Made by a program: the position numbers and the translations under genes
In this document: in pieces, positions 1 to 6,014 of the stretch
Numbering within the stretch: position 1 is the first letter of the stretch
Layout: each line of letters opens with the position of its first letter
Notes under the pieces: generated by a model
The model's input: the letters and a program-made list of their open reading frames with translations, nothing else
What the model was told of the DNA's origin: nothing
Databases searched by the model: none
NCBI GenBank assembly: GCA_050309585.1
Contig: JBNRML010000134.1
Coordinates: forward strand, 1-18,501
Length of the DNA: 18,501 nt
From: Bovifimicola sp050309585
GTDB taxonomy: Bacteria > Bacillota > Clostridia > Lachnospirales > Lachnospiraceae
Reading direction: 5' to 3'

Positions 1-46
1 CAATGTTCATTATGTTTTGCTCTCTGTCTCAGCAGACAGCCTAGAT
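1..46 (-). promoter_or_regulatory. Leader of a probable rRNA operon, running off the left edge
   Basis: This stretch lies just downstream of two strong tandem minus-strand promoters and holds no open frame. It contains a small hairpin (stem 24-29 with 34-39, CTGTCT/AGACAG) and ends at the window edge with GAACATTG on the minus strand. That resembles the untranslated sequence of clostridial rRNA operons. The rRNA itself is not visible, so the assignment is inference from promoter type and leader character. Confidence 0.45.
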
Positions 47-75
47 AGTTTAGCACTTTCATTTTATTCTGTCAA
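47..75 (-). promoter_or_regulatory. Tandem promoter P2 (rRNA-type)
   Basis: Read on the minus strand, TTGACA (70-75) is separated by exactly 17 bases from TAAACT (47-52). The box upstream of the -35 is AAAGTGC, and the same arrangement recurs in P1 84 bases upstream. Two near-identical consensus -35 boxes with the same variant -10 are typical of stable-RNA promoters. Transcription would start near position 40 and leave the window. Confidence 0.75.
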
Positions 76-130
76 GCACTTTTTTATCTTTTTTATTTGT
101 CATCTGTGTTTTCTCACAAGCGACTTGAAT

Positions 131-159
131 AGTTTATCATTTGACTCTTCTTTTGTCAA
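131..159 (-). promoter_or_regulatory. Tandem promoter P1 (rRNA-type)
   Basis: Read on the minus strand, TTGACA (154-159) is followed after 17 bases by TAAACT (131-136). It begins only about 17 bases after the xth stop codon, with no obvious terminator between them, so xth transcripts may read into this promoter region. The near duplication of -35, spacer length and -10 with P2 is seen directly. Their use for an rRNA operon is inferred. Confidence 0.75.
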
Positions 160-176
160 CAACTTTTTTCATTTTT

Positions 177-932
177 CTACAAATCAATAGAAATGCTTAC
201 CGGACAATGATCTGAACCTAAAATATCACTATGTATTTCTGCTTCCTGTAAATTGTTCTTTAATCCTTCCGAGATAAGAAAATAATCTATTCTCCACCCT
301 GCGTTCTTCTCTCTTGCCTTAAATCTATATGACCACCATGAATATCTCTCTGTAACATCCGGGTATAAATATCTGAATGTATCAATAAATCCTTCATTTA
401 ATAATATAGAAAATTTTTCCCTTTCTTCGTCAGTAAATCCTGCATTTTTTCTGTTTGTCTTCGGATTTTTTAAATCAATTTCATTGTGTGCTACATTCAT
501 ATCCCCACATACAATTACCTCTTTTCTGTTTTTCAATTCTAAAAGGTAATTCTTAAACGCATCTTCCCATTCCATTCTATAAGATAATCTTGCCAGCTCA
601 TTCTGTGAATTTGGAGTGTATACTGTAACAATGTAAAATCTTTCAAATTCCAGAGTTATTACTCTTCCCTCTTTGTCATGTTCCTCAATATCAATTCCAT
701 ACTTAACAGAAAGAGGTTCTTTTTTTGTAAAAATTGCAGTTCCGGAATATCCCTTTTTTTCTGCATAATTCCAATATTGTTTATACCCGTCTAATTCAAG
801 ATTTAATTGTCCTTCCTGCATTTTGCTTTCCTGTATGCAAAAGATATCAGCATCAAATTTTTTAAAAGTTTCCTCAAATCCTTTTTGTACACAAGCTCTT
901 ATTCCATTAACATTCCATGATACTAATTTCAT
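177..932 (-). CDS. xth: Exonuclease III / AP endonuclease
   Basis: Predicted 251-residue enzyme of the exonuclease III (ExoA/XthA) family. It acts in the cytoplasm, cutting DNA at abasic sites and trimming 3' ends in base excision repair. Family motifs seen: WNVNG near residue 6, IQESK with the metal-binding Glu35, YTPNSQ, GDMNVAH, and the C-terminal SDHCPV with the catalytic Asp-His. The length is normal for the family. A frame extending to 944 exists, but MKLVSWNVNG at 932 matches the family start, with GAGG upstream. The gene follows radA after 195 bases of hairpin-rich repeat, whose end supplies this ribosome site, and precedes rRNA-type promoters. The order suggests a repair cluster with radA, but co-transcription through the hairpins is uncertain. 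Confidence 0.95.
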   Translation of the reverse strand: MKLVSWNVNGIRACVQKGFEETFKKFDADIFCIQESKMQEGQLNLELDGYKQYWNYAEKKGYSGTAIFTKKEPLSVKYGIDIEEHDKEGRVITLEFERFYIVTVYTPNSQNELARLSYRMEWEDAFKNYLLELKNRKEVIVCGDMNVAHNEIDLKNPKTNRKNAGFTDEEREKFSILLNEGFIDTFRYLYPDVTERYSWWSYRFKAREKNAGWRIDYFLISEGLKNNLQEAEIHSDILGSDHCPVSISIDL

Positions 933-950
933 CCTAATCCTCATTTCTGA

Positions 951-1111
951 GCGTATTTACGCGAAGAGGCGAAGAGAAATCTGCGCAGGCAGTTTCTCTT
1001 CTGCCATCAGGGCTATTTGCCTTCGCTCAGAAGCAAATAGCCGTGTGAAAAATCAGCACTTCAGTGTGATTTTTCACACTATCCTCCATGCCAGAGTATT
1101 TTCCATACTCT
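951..1111 (-). repeat. Multi-hairpin intergenic repeat, copy A (two units in tandem)
   Basis: The whole radA-xth gap is a chain of inverted repeats. In transcript order they are: a small hairpin 1111-1093 (AGAGTAT stem, 5-base loop); a CATGGAGGATA segment; hairpin 1 at 1079-1043 (13-bp stem GTGTGAAAAATCA); hairpin 2 at 1042-1011 (10-bp stem GGCTATTTGC); hairpin 3 at 1001-971 (GAAGAGAAA plus CTG, one bulged base); and a small hairpin 962-951 (GCGTA/TACGC) just before the xth ribosome site. Copies B and C (5886-6004, 7901-8055) share the small hairpin plus CATGGAGG and the GAGAAA/TTTCTC stem. The small hairpin with CATGGAGG occurs twice here, so this copy looks like one full unit plus the end of another. 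No terminator-like U-tract follows any stem. Confidence 0.8.
1027..1077 (-). CDS. Possible leader peptide in repeat copy A (16 aa)
   Basis: GGAGG at 1083-1087 stands 5 bases before a GTG codon (1075-1077) that opens a 16-codon frame, reading MKNHTEVLIFHTAICF with GTG taken as Met. It lies inside hairpins 1 and 2, and its stop falls in the loop of hairpin 2. Repeat copy C has a frame at the same place reading MKNKADALIFQTTN. The shared residues (MKN, LIF) coincide with the conserved stem TGAAAAAT/ATTTTTCA, so the likeness may reflect RNA structure rather than protein selection. Translation is unproven. Confidence 0.3.
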   Translation of the reverse strand: MKNHTEVLIFHTAICF

Positions 1112-1127
1112 TTTCTTTATTCACATT

Positions 1128-2489
1128 CTAACAAATCATATTTATCGCTTCAGAAACATTTTTTACACCAATAAGTTTCATTTTTGTTTCTATTTTTTTT
1201 CCCTGCAGACAAGAATATGGAAGTATGCATGTTTTAAATCCCAGTTTTTCTGCCTCCGCAATTCTTTTTTCTGCCATATTAACAGCTCTGACCTCTCCGG
1301 ATAATCCTACTTCTCCAAATATTACTGTCTCAGCATCCATTACTATATTTTTAAAGCTTGAAATTATTGCCATTACAATACCCATATCCATTGCAGGCTC
1401 ATTTATTTTGACACCGCCGGCAATATTTACATAAGCATCACAGTCACTCATTTGCAAACCAATCCTCTTTTCCAAAACAGCAATTAAAAGATTTAATCTG
1501 TTCGCATCCGTACCTGCTGCTGCCCTTCTCGGTATTCCAAAATTTGTTCTGCTGACCAACGCCTGAATTTCAAGTAAAATTGGTCTGGTTCCTTCTATGG
1601 AACATGAAATAACTGAACCCGAAGCGTTCTCCGGTTTTCCACTCAACATAAACTCAGAAGGGTTTTCAACCTCTTTAAGTCCCGTATCTCTCATTTCAAA
1701 CACACCTATTTCATTTGTCGAACCAAATCTGTTTTTAACACCCCTTAAAATTCTATAGGACGCGTGTCTGTCACCTTCAAAGTAAAGAACCGTATCAACC
1801 ATATGCTCCAACACTCTCGGTCCGGCCACAACACCCTCTTTTGTCACATGTCCAACAATAAAAATAGTAATTGCCATTCCCTTTGCCAGCTGCATGAATA
1901 TGTTTGTTGATTCCCTTACCTGCGACACGCTTCCAGGTGCCGCCCCAATGTCCTCCCTATACATGGTTTGTATTGAATCAATTATTACAATATCCGGTTT
2001 GTTTTTCCTGATTACATCCTCAATATTCGAAAGATTTGTTTCACATAATAATGATAATGAGTCGCCAAACTCACCAATTCTTATTGCTCTCATTTTTATT
2101 TGCTTTACAGACTCCTCACCGGATATATACAACACATTTTTATTATTTAACGATAAATTCCTACACACCTGAAGCAACAATGTTGATTTTCCGATTCCCG
2201 GATCTCCACCCACTAAAATTAATGAGCCCGAAACTATTCCGCCGCCCAGAACTCTGTCAAGCTCCCGAATTCCAGTTGTGGTTCTCTCATCCTCTTCCAT
2301 TGAAATCTCTGATAATTTTGAAGGCTTTTTTGCCTCTTCATTTTTTCCTGATTTAATAATCTTATTCGTAACAGCCTCTTCCACAAATGTGTTCCATACT
2401 TTACAGCCCGGACACTGTCCAAGCCATTTTGCTGATTCGTACCCACATTCCTTACAAAAAAATACACTCTGTTTTCCTTTTCCTGCCAT
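1128..2489 (-). CDS. radA: DNA repair protein RadA/Sms
   Basis: Predicted 453-residue RadA (Sms), a RecA-like helicase that helps branch migration in recombinational repair. Domains in order: a four-cysteine zinc finger (Cys12, Cys15, Cys26, Cys29 in CKECGY...CPGC), a RecA-like ATPase core with Walker A GGDPGIGKST at 94-103, the RadA-specific KNRFG motif at 252-256, and a C-terminal Lon-protease-like domain. The length is normal. The frame is open to 2561, but MAGKGKQSVFFCKECGY at 2489 matches the usual RadA start. Its nearest ribosome-like site, GGAGAGG, is about 14 bases away, which is long. It lies downstream of clpC and the 137-aa gene, as part of a likely stress and repair cluster, with a hairpin in between. 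Confidence 0.95.
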   Translation of the reverse strand: MAGKGKQSVFFCKECGYESAKWLGQCPGCKVWNTFVEEAVTNKIIKSGKNEEAKKPSKLSEISMEEDERTTTGIRELDRVLGGGIVSGSLILVGGDPGIGKSTLLLQVCRNLSLNNKNVLYISGEESVKQIKMRAIRIGEFGDSLSLLCETNLSNIEDVIRKNKPDIVIIDSIQTMYREDIGAAPGSVSQVRESTNIFMQLAKGMAITIFIVGHVTKEGVVAGPRVLEHMVDTVLYFEGDRHASYRILRGVKNRFGSTNEIGVFEMRDTGLKEVENPSEFMLSGKPENASGSVISCSIEGTRPILLEIQALVSRTNFGIPRRAAAGTDANRLNLLIAVLEKRIGLQMSDCDAYVNIAGGVKINEPAMDMGIVMAIISSFKNIVMDAETVIFGEVGLSGEVRAVNMAEKRIAEAEKLGFKTCILPYSCLQGKKIETKMKLIGVKNVSEAINMIC

Positions 2490-2525
2490 AAAAATCCAGA
2501 ATACCTCTCCTTTTTCTTTATAAGA

Positions 2526-2553
2526 AAATCTGCCACAAAACTGTGACAGATTT
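2526..2553 (-). terminator. Hairpin before radA, possible weak terminator or attenuator
   Basis: The 7-bp stem AAATCTG/CAGATTT is extended by CACA/TGTG across one mismatch, with a loop of four bases. On the minus strand it is followed by TTCTT, a weak U-tract. It lies 28 bases after the stop of the 137-aa gene and before the radA start, so it could partly end the gntR-clpC transcript. Confidence 0.45.
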
Positions 2554-2580
2554 ATACCCAAATTATTAATTGATATTTCT

Positions 2581-2994
2581 TTACTGTTTTACAAGTTTAA
2601 CCTTAGTTGAATTTCCTTTGTTTATCTCAACACTTAAAACAAGCTTACCACCAAGATTAGAAGTTACTGTTCCAACATTAATATCATCAACATATACCTT
2701 GTATTCAGCTCCTTCTTCTGCTTCAACCGTTATCTGGGAATCATCGATTCCTTCAACTGTAAAACTAACTTCACTATCTGTCTCTTTAAAATTATTTACT
2801 GCTGTTCCCGGTACTGATTCGTAAACGAACATTCCGTTTCTCTCTAATTTTGTTATCTCTTTAAAGGTTTTTACCTTGTATAAATCTCCCTTGTGCTCGA
2901 AATCAGCTAATTTTGTTTTTTCATTCAGCTCATAATTTCCGAAACTGAGACTTCCATCTTCTTCCGCTCTTAATAATTCATTAACTACTGACAT
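2581..2994 (-). CDS. Conserved small protein downstream of ClpC (function unknown)
   Basis: A 137-residue soluble, acidic protein with no signal peptide or membrane segment. Its start region (MSVVNELLRAEEDGSLSFGNYEL) and the phrase NGMFVYESVPGTAVN resemble, from memory, a conserved Lachnospiraceae family that databases often name 'endosialidase'. No catalytic signature for that activity is visible, and I would not adopt the name. The second half is rich in alternating beta-type residues (SFTVEG, ITVEAEEGAEYKVYVDD, KLVLSVEI), suggesting a small beta-sandwich. AGGAGG precedes the ATG. It starts 23 bases after the clpC stop, so it is very likely co-transcribed with clpC and could be a ClpC-linked adaptor or stress protein, which is a guess from position only. 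Confidence 0.8.
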   Translation of the reverse strand: MSVVNELLRAEEDGSLSFGNYELNEKTKLADFEHKGDLYKVKTFKEITKLERNGMFVYESVPGTAVNNFKETDSEVSFTVEGIDDSQITVEAEEGAEYKVYVDDINVGTVTSNLGGKLVLSVEINKGNSTKVKLVKQ

Positions 2995-3017
2995 AATTAA
3001 TCCTCCTGTGTATTATT

Positions 3018-5480
3018 TTATTTTTCAGCATTAAATTTTATCTTTTTATCTGATACTCCAATTGATACCTTGCACCCCTGAGAAATCCTTCCATTAAGGA
3101 TTTCTTCAGCAAGTTTATCCTCCACCATAGTCTGCAATTTTCTTCTAAGCGGACGTGCACCATATTTCTTATCAAAACTTTCTTCTATTATAACATCTTT
3201 TGCTGCAGATGACACCTTTAATTTTATATTTAATTGTTTTTCTGCTCTGGTAGAAATTTCTTTAATCATAATACTCAAAATTTCACGCATGTCTTTTTTC
3301 TGTAATGAACGGAACACTATGGTTTCATCAATACGATTGAGGAATTCAGGCTTAAATAACTTCTTTACCTCTTCCATAACCCCCCTCTTCATTGATTCAT
3401 AATTCTTCTCTTCACTTTCATCTGACGCAAAGCCCAAATGCTTAGGCTCAATAATTCTCTGTGCTCCCATATTAGATGTCATGATAATAACTGTGTTCTT
3501 GAAATCAATCTTTCTTCCGTTGCTGTCTGTAATATGACCCTCATCCAAAACCTGTAATAAAATATTAAATACGTCCGGATGAGCTTTCTCTATTTCATCA
3601 AAAAGAACAACTGAATACGGATTTCTTCTAACTCTTTCACTGAGTTGACCGCCTTCTTCAAAGCCCACATATCCAGGCGGAGACCCAATCATTTTTGAAA
3701 CACTGTGTTTCTCCATATATTCAGACATATCAACCCTTATCATCGAGTTTTCATTGCCAAAAACAGCCTCTGCCAGTGCCTTTGACAATTCTGTTTTACC
3801 AACACCTGTTGGTCCCAAAAACAAAAATGAACCTGTCGGTCTCTTTGGATCCTTCAAACCAACTCTGCCTCTTCTAATGGCATTTGCCACAGCAGAGATA
3901 GCCTCCTCCTGACCTATTACCCGTTTTTTCAAAACGTTGTCAAGATTCCTTAATTTAGCTGATTCCTTTTCTGTAAGTTTAGAAACAGGTATCTTTGTCC
4001 AAACAGAAATAACTCCCGCAATATCCTCTTCTGTAACGGTTAATTTCTTTTCATCTCCGTTATTTTTTTTCTTTTGAATTCTTTCATATTTATCAGAAAG
4101 TCTTTTCTGTTCTTCCTTAAGCTGTCCTGCCAGCTTAAAGTCCTTATTTTTTATTGCAGCGATTTTCTTCTCTTCCAGCTCTCTCAACTCTTTTTCCAAA
4201 TCAATAGTTGAGGTTGTTTTACTTATCTTTGACAGTTTGACCTTGGCAGATGCCTCATCCATCAGGTCAATTGCCTTATCCGGTAAGGCTCTGTCATTAA
4301 TATACCTTTCTGACAGCGTCACTGCTCCAGCTACGGCCTCATCAGAAATTATCACATTATGATGCTCTTCATACTTTGACTTTAATCCCATGAGAATCTC
4401 AATTGCTTCCTCTTTAGTTGGTTCTTCTACAGTGACCGGCTGAAATCTTCTCTCAAGAGCTGCGTCTTTCTCAAAATATTTTCTGTACTCGTTGAGGGTA
4501 GTGGCACCAATAATTTGTATTTCACCACGTGATAATGCCGGTTTAAGTATATTAGCAGCATCCATGGACCCCTCTGAACCACCCGCTCCAATAATGGTAT
4601 GAATTTCATCCAAAAACAACAAAATGTTTCCGTCTTTTTTTACTTCATCTATAATTCTTTTTATTCTCTCTTCAAATTCGCCTCTATATTTAGAGCCGGC
4701 AACCATTGCAGCCAAGTCAAGCGTCAATAATCTTTTGTCCTTTATTGTGTCCGGAACATTTCCTTCAACAATTCTCGTCGCTATTGATTCAACTATTGCC
4801 GTTTTTCCGACTCCAGGTTCCCCAACTAAGCAGGGGTTGTTTTTAGTTCTTCTGCTAAGTATCTGAACAACTCGTGTAATTTCATTATCCCTTCCAATTA
4901 CAGGGTCTAATTTTCCTTCATATGCTTTCTGTGTCATATCTACGGTAAATTGAGCTATTGCAGACCTTACATTTTTTGAATTTCCGCTTTTTTGTGCTCT
5001 TGGGTCGCCAAAAGCCGCTGCTATTTCTTCTCTGAATTCACTGGCAGATATTCCAATTGTTTCCAGCACCTCAGCATATATATTTCTCAAATCCACTCCA
5101 ATTGTGTTCAAAAGTCTGGTGGCAACACTGTCTCTTTCTTTTATCAGTGCCAAAAGAATGTGTTCTGTACCAACCTTTTTGTCCTTTGTGATTTTCGCAT
5201 AATCTGCTGCTGTCAAAAGCATGTTCTGTACTCTTGGGGTAAGTAATTCTTTTTCTTTAAGAGCCACCTTTCCCACTGGTGACACAAGTGTATCAATAAG
5301 CTCCATTACTTTACTTATTTCAACACCGTTTTTTTTCAAAATGTCAGCCGCAGCCGTATCTTCCACTCTTAATAATCCTACAAGAATGTGTTCTGAACCA
5401 ATGTAGCTATGTTCCAACTCATTAGATATTTTTTCAGCTTCTTCCATAACTTCGAGGGCTTTTTCAGTATATAATTCCAT
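3018..5480 (-). CDS. clpC: ATP-dependent Clp protease ATP-binding subunit ClpC
   Basis: Predicted 820-residue Hsp100/Clp unfoldase that feeds proteins into ClpP. Layout: two N-terminal Clp_N repeats (about 5-140, SEHILVGLLR and TEHILLALIKE), first AAA+ module with Walker A GEPGVGKTA at 220-228, a UVR-type coiled segment (about 430-460), second AAA+ module with Walker A GPTGVGKTE at 556-564, and the C-terminal Clp domain. The LGF tripeptide near residue 680 matches the ClpP-docking loop. Length and domain set are those of ClpC rather than ClpB, which lacks the docking loop and UVR segment. It follows the GntR regulator gene by 33 bases. No ctsR, mcsA or mcsB lies in the window. GAGG lies about 14 bases before the ATG, a weak spacing. 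Confidence 0.95.
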   Translation of the reverse strand: MELYTEKALEVMEEAEKISNELEHSYIGSEHILVGLLRVEDTAAADILKKNGVEISKVMELIDTLVSPVGKVALKEKELLTPRVQNMLLTAADYAKITKDKKVGTEHILLALIKERDSVATRLLNTIGVDLRNIYAEVLETIGISASEFREEIAAAFGDPRAQKSGNSKNVRSAIAQFTVDMTQKAYEGKLDPVIGRDNEITRVVQILSRRTKNNPCLVGEPGVGKTAIVESIATRIVEGNVPDTIKDKRLLTLDLAAMVAGSKYRGEFEERIKRIIDEVKKDGNILLFLDEIHTIIGAGGSEGSMDAANILKPALSRGEIQIIGATTLNEYRKYFEKDAALERRFQPVTVEEPTKEEAIEILMGLKSKYEEHHNVIISDEAVAGAVTLSERYINDRALPDKAIDLMDEASAKVKLSKISKTTSTIDLEKELRELEEKKIAAIKNKDFKLAGQLKEEQKRLSDKYERIQKKKNNGDEKKLTVTEEDIAGVISVWTKIPVSKLTEKESAKLRNLDNVLKKRVIGQEEAISAVANAIRRGRVGLKDPKRPTGSFLFLGPTGVGKTELSKALAEAVFGNENSMIRVDMSEYMEKHSVSKMIGSPPGYVGFEEGGQLSERVRRNPYSVVLFDEIEKAHPDVFNILLQVLDEGHITDSNGRKIDFKNTVIIMTSNMGAQRIIEPKHLGFASDESEEKNYESMKRGVMEEVKKLFKPEFLNRIDETIVFRSLQKKDMREILSIMIKEISTRAEKQLNIKLKVSSAAKDVIIEESFDKKYGARPLRRKLQTMVEDKLAEEILNGRISQGCKVSIGVSDKKIKFNAEK

Positions 5481-5513
5481 AAGCTTTTTCGCTACCTCAT
5501 TTCTTTATTTATA

Positions 5514-5885
5514 TTAATCACTAAAATCTCTATATATCTCACTCACAATACTATGTGCTTCTTCTTCGGATATATTCTTGCAAATCGCCTTTGCCAAAAT
5601 AATTCTCATTTCATATTTCATCTCTTCTATTGCCCGTATCCGGTCAATATCCAACGAAATAACGGCACCGTGTCTTCTGTCCAGTTTCAAAAAGCCTTCC
5701 TGTCTCAATATTGAATATGCCTTATTAACAGTGTGCATATTTATCCCGATATCTTCGGCTAATTGTCGAACAGAAGGTAAGGAATCCCCCTCCTTGATTT
5801 CATCCATGGCAATACCATGAATAATTTGATTCATTAACTGAATATAAATTGCCTCATTACTGTTAAAATCAATTCTAATATACAC
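5514..5885 (-). CDS. GntR-family transcriptional regulator, YtrA type
   Basis: A 123-residue DNA-binding protein. Residues about 11-78 form a GntR winged helix (IYIQLMNQIIHGI, then LPSVRQLAEDIGINMHTVNKAYSIL and the wing RRHGAVI). Only about 45 helical residues follow, which is the short effector end of the YtrA subfamily. That group usually controls ABC transporter operons and its own gene. Here the next gene, 33 bases on, is clpC, so it may take the place CtsR has elsewhere; that is inference. The start codon is GTG at 5885, with GGAGG seven bases upstream supplied by the end of repeat copy B. No CtsR heptad or complete CIRCE element was seen upstream. Confidence 0.9.
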   Translation of the reverse strand: MYIRIDFNSNEAIYIQLMNQIIHGIAMDEIKEGDSLPSVRQLAEDIGINMHTVNKAYSILRQEGFLKLDRRHGAVISLDIDRIRAIEEMKYEMRIILAKAICKNISEEEAHSIVSEIYRDFSD

Positions 5886-6004
5886 GCTTATCCTCCATGC
5901 CGAAGCAAATTCATTTGTGAAGACACCTAAAGCAAATCATTATTTTCGCAGACCCTTTGCCACTAATGCACTCTCAGAGAAATCCAAAAATAGATTTCTC
6001 TGAG
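5886..6004 (-). repeat. Multi-hairpin intergenic repeat, copy B
   Basis: In transcript order: a 12-bp perfect stem at 6004-5973 (CTCAGAGAAATC/GATTTCTCTGAG, 8-base loop), then two similar segments (5953-5931 and 5926-5904) based on GCAAAT..ATTTG plus AGAC, then CGGCATGGAGG, which is the ribosome site of gntR. The core GAGAAATC stem and the small hairpin plus CATGGAGG are shared with copies A and C. The two upper hairpins present in A and C are missing. The paired GCAAAT segments suggest an internal duplication. Confidence 0.7.
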
Positions 6005-6014
6005 TTTTACACCT

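Noticed and set aside
933..1127. CRISPR array or a run of intrinsic terminators as the explanation of the hairpin chain
   Set aside because: The units are palindromes of differing sequence, not identical direct repeats with spacers, and no stem is followed by a U-tract.
823..1131. A plus-strand frame of 102 codons through the radA-xth gap
   Set aside because: It begins inside xth on the opposite strand and runs through the hairpin repeat. The open frame is a by-product of the palindromes.
5955..5975. GAGTGCATTAG on the minus strand, resembling half of a CIRCE heat-shock operator before gntR-clpC
   Set aside because: The matching inverted half (TTAGCACTC) at nine bases is absent, and the half that exists has an inserted base.
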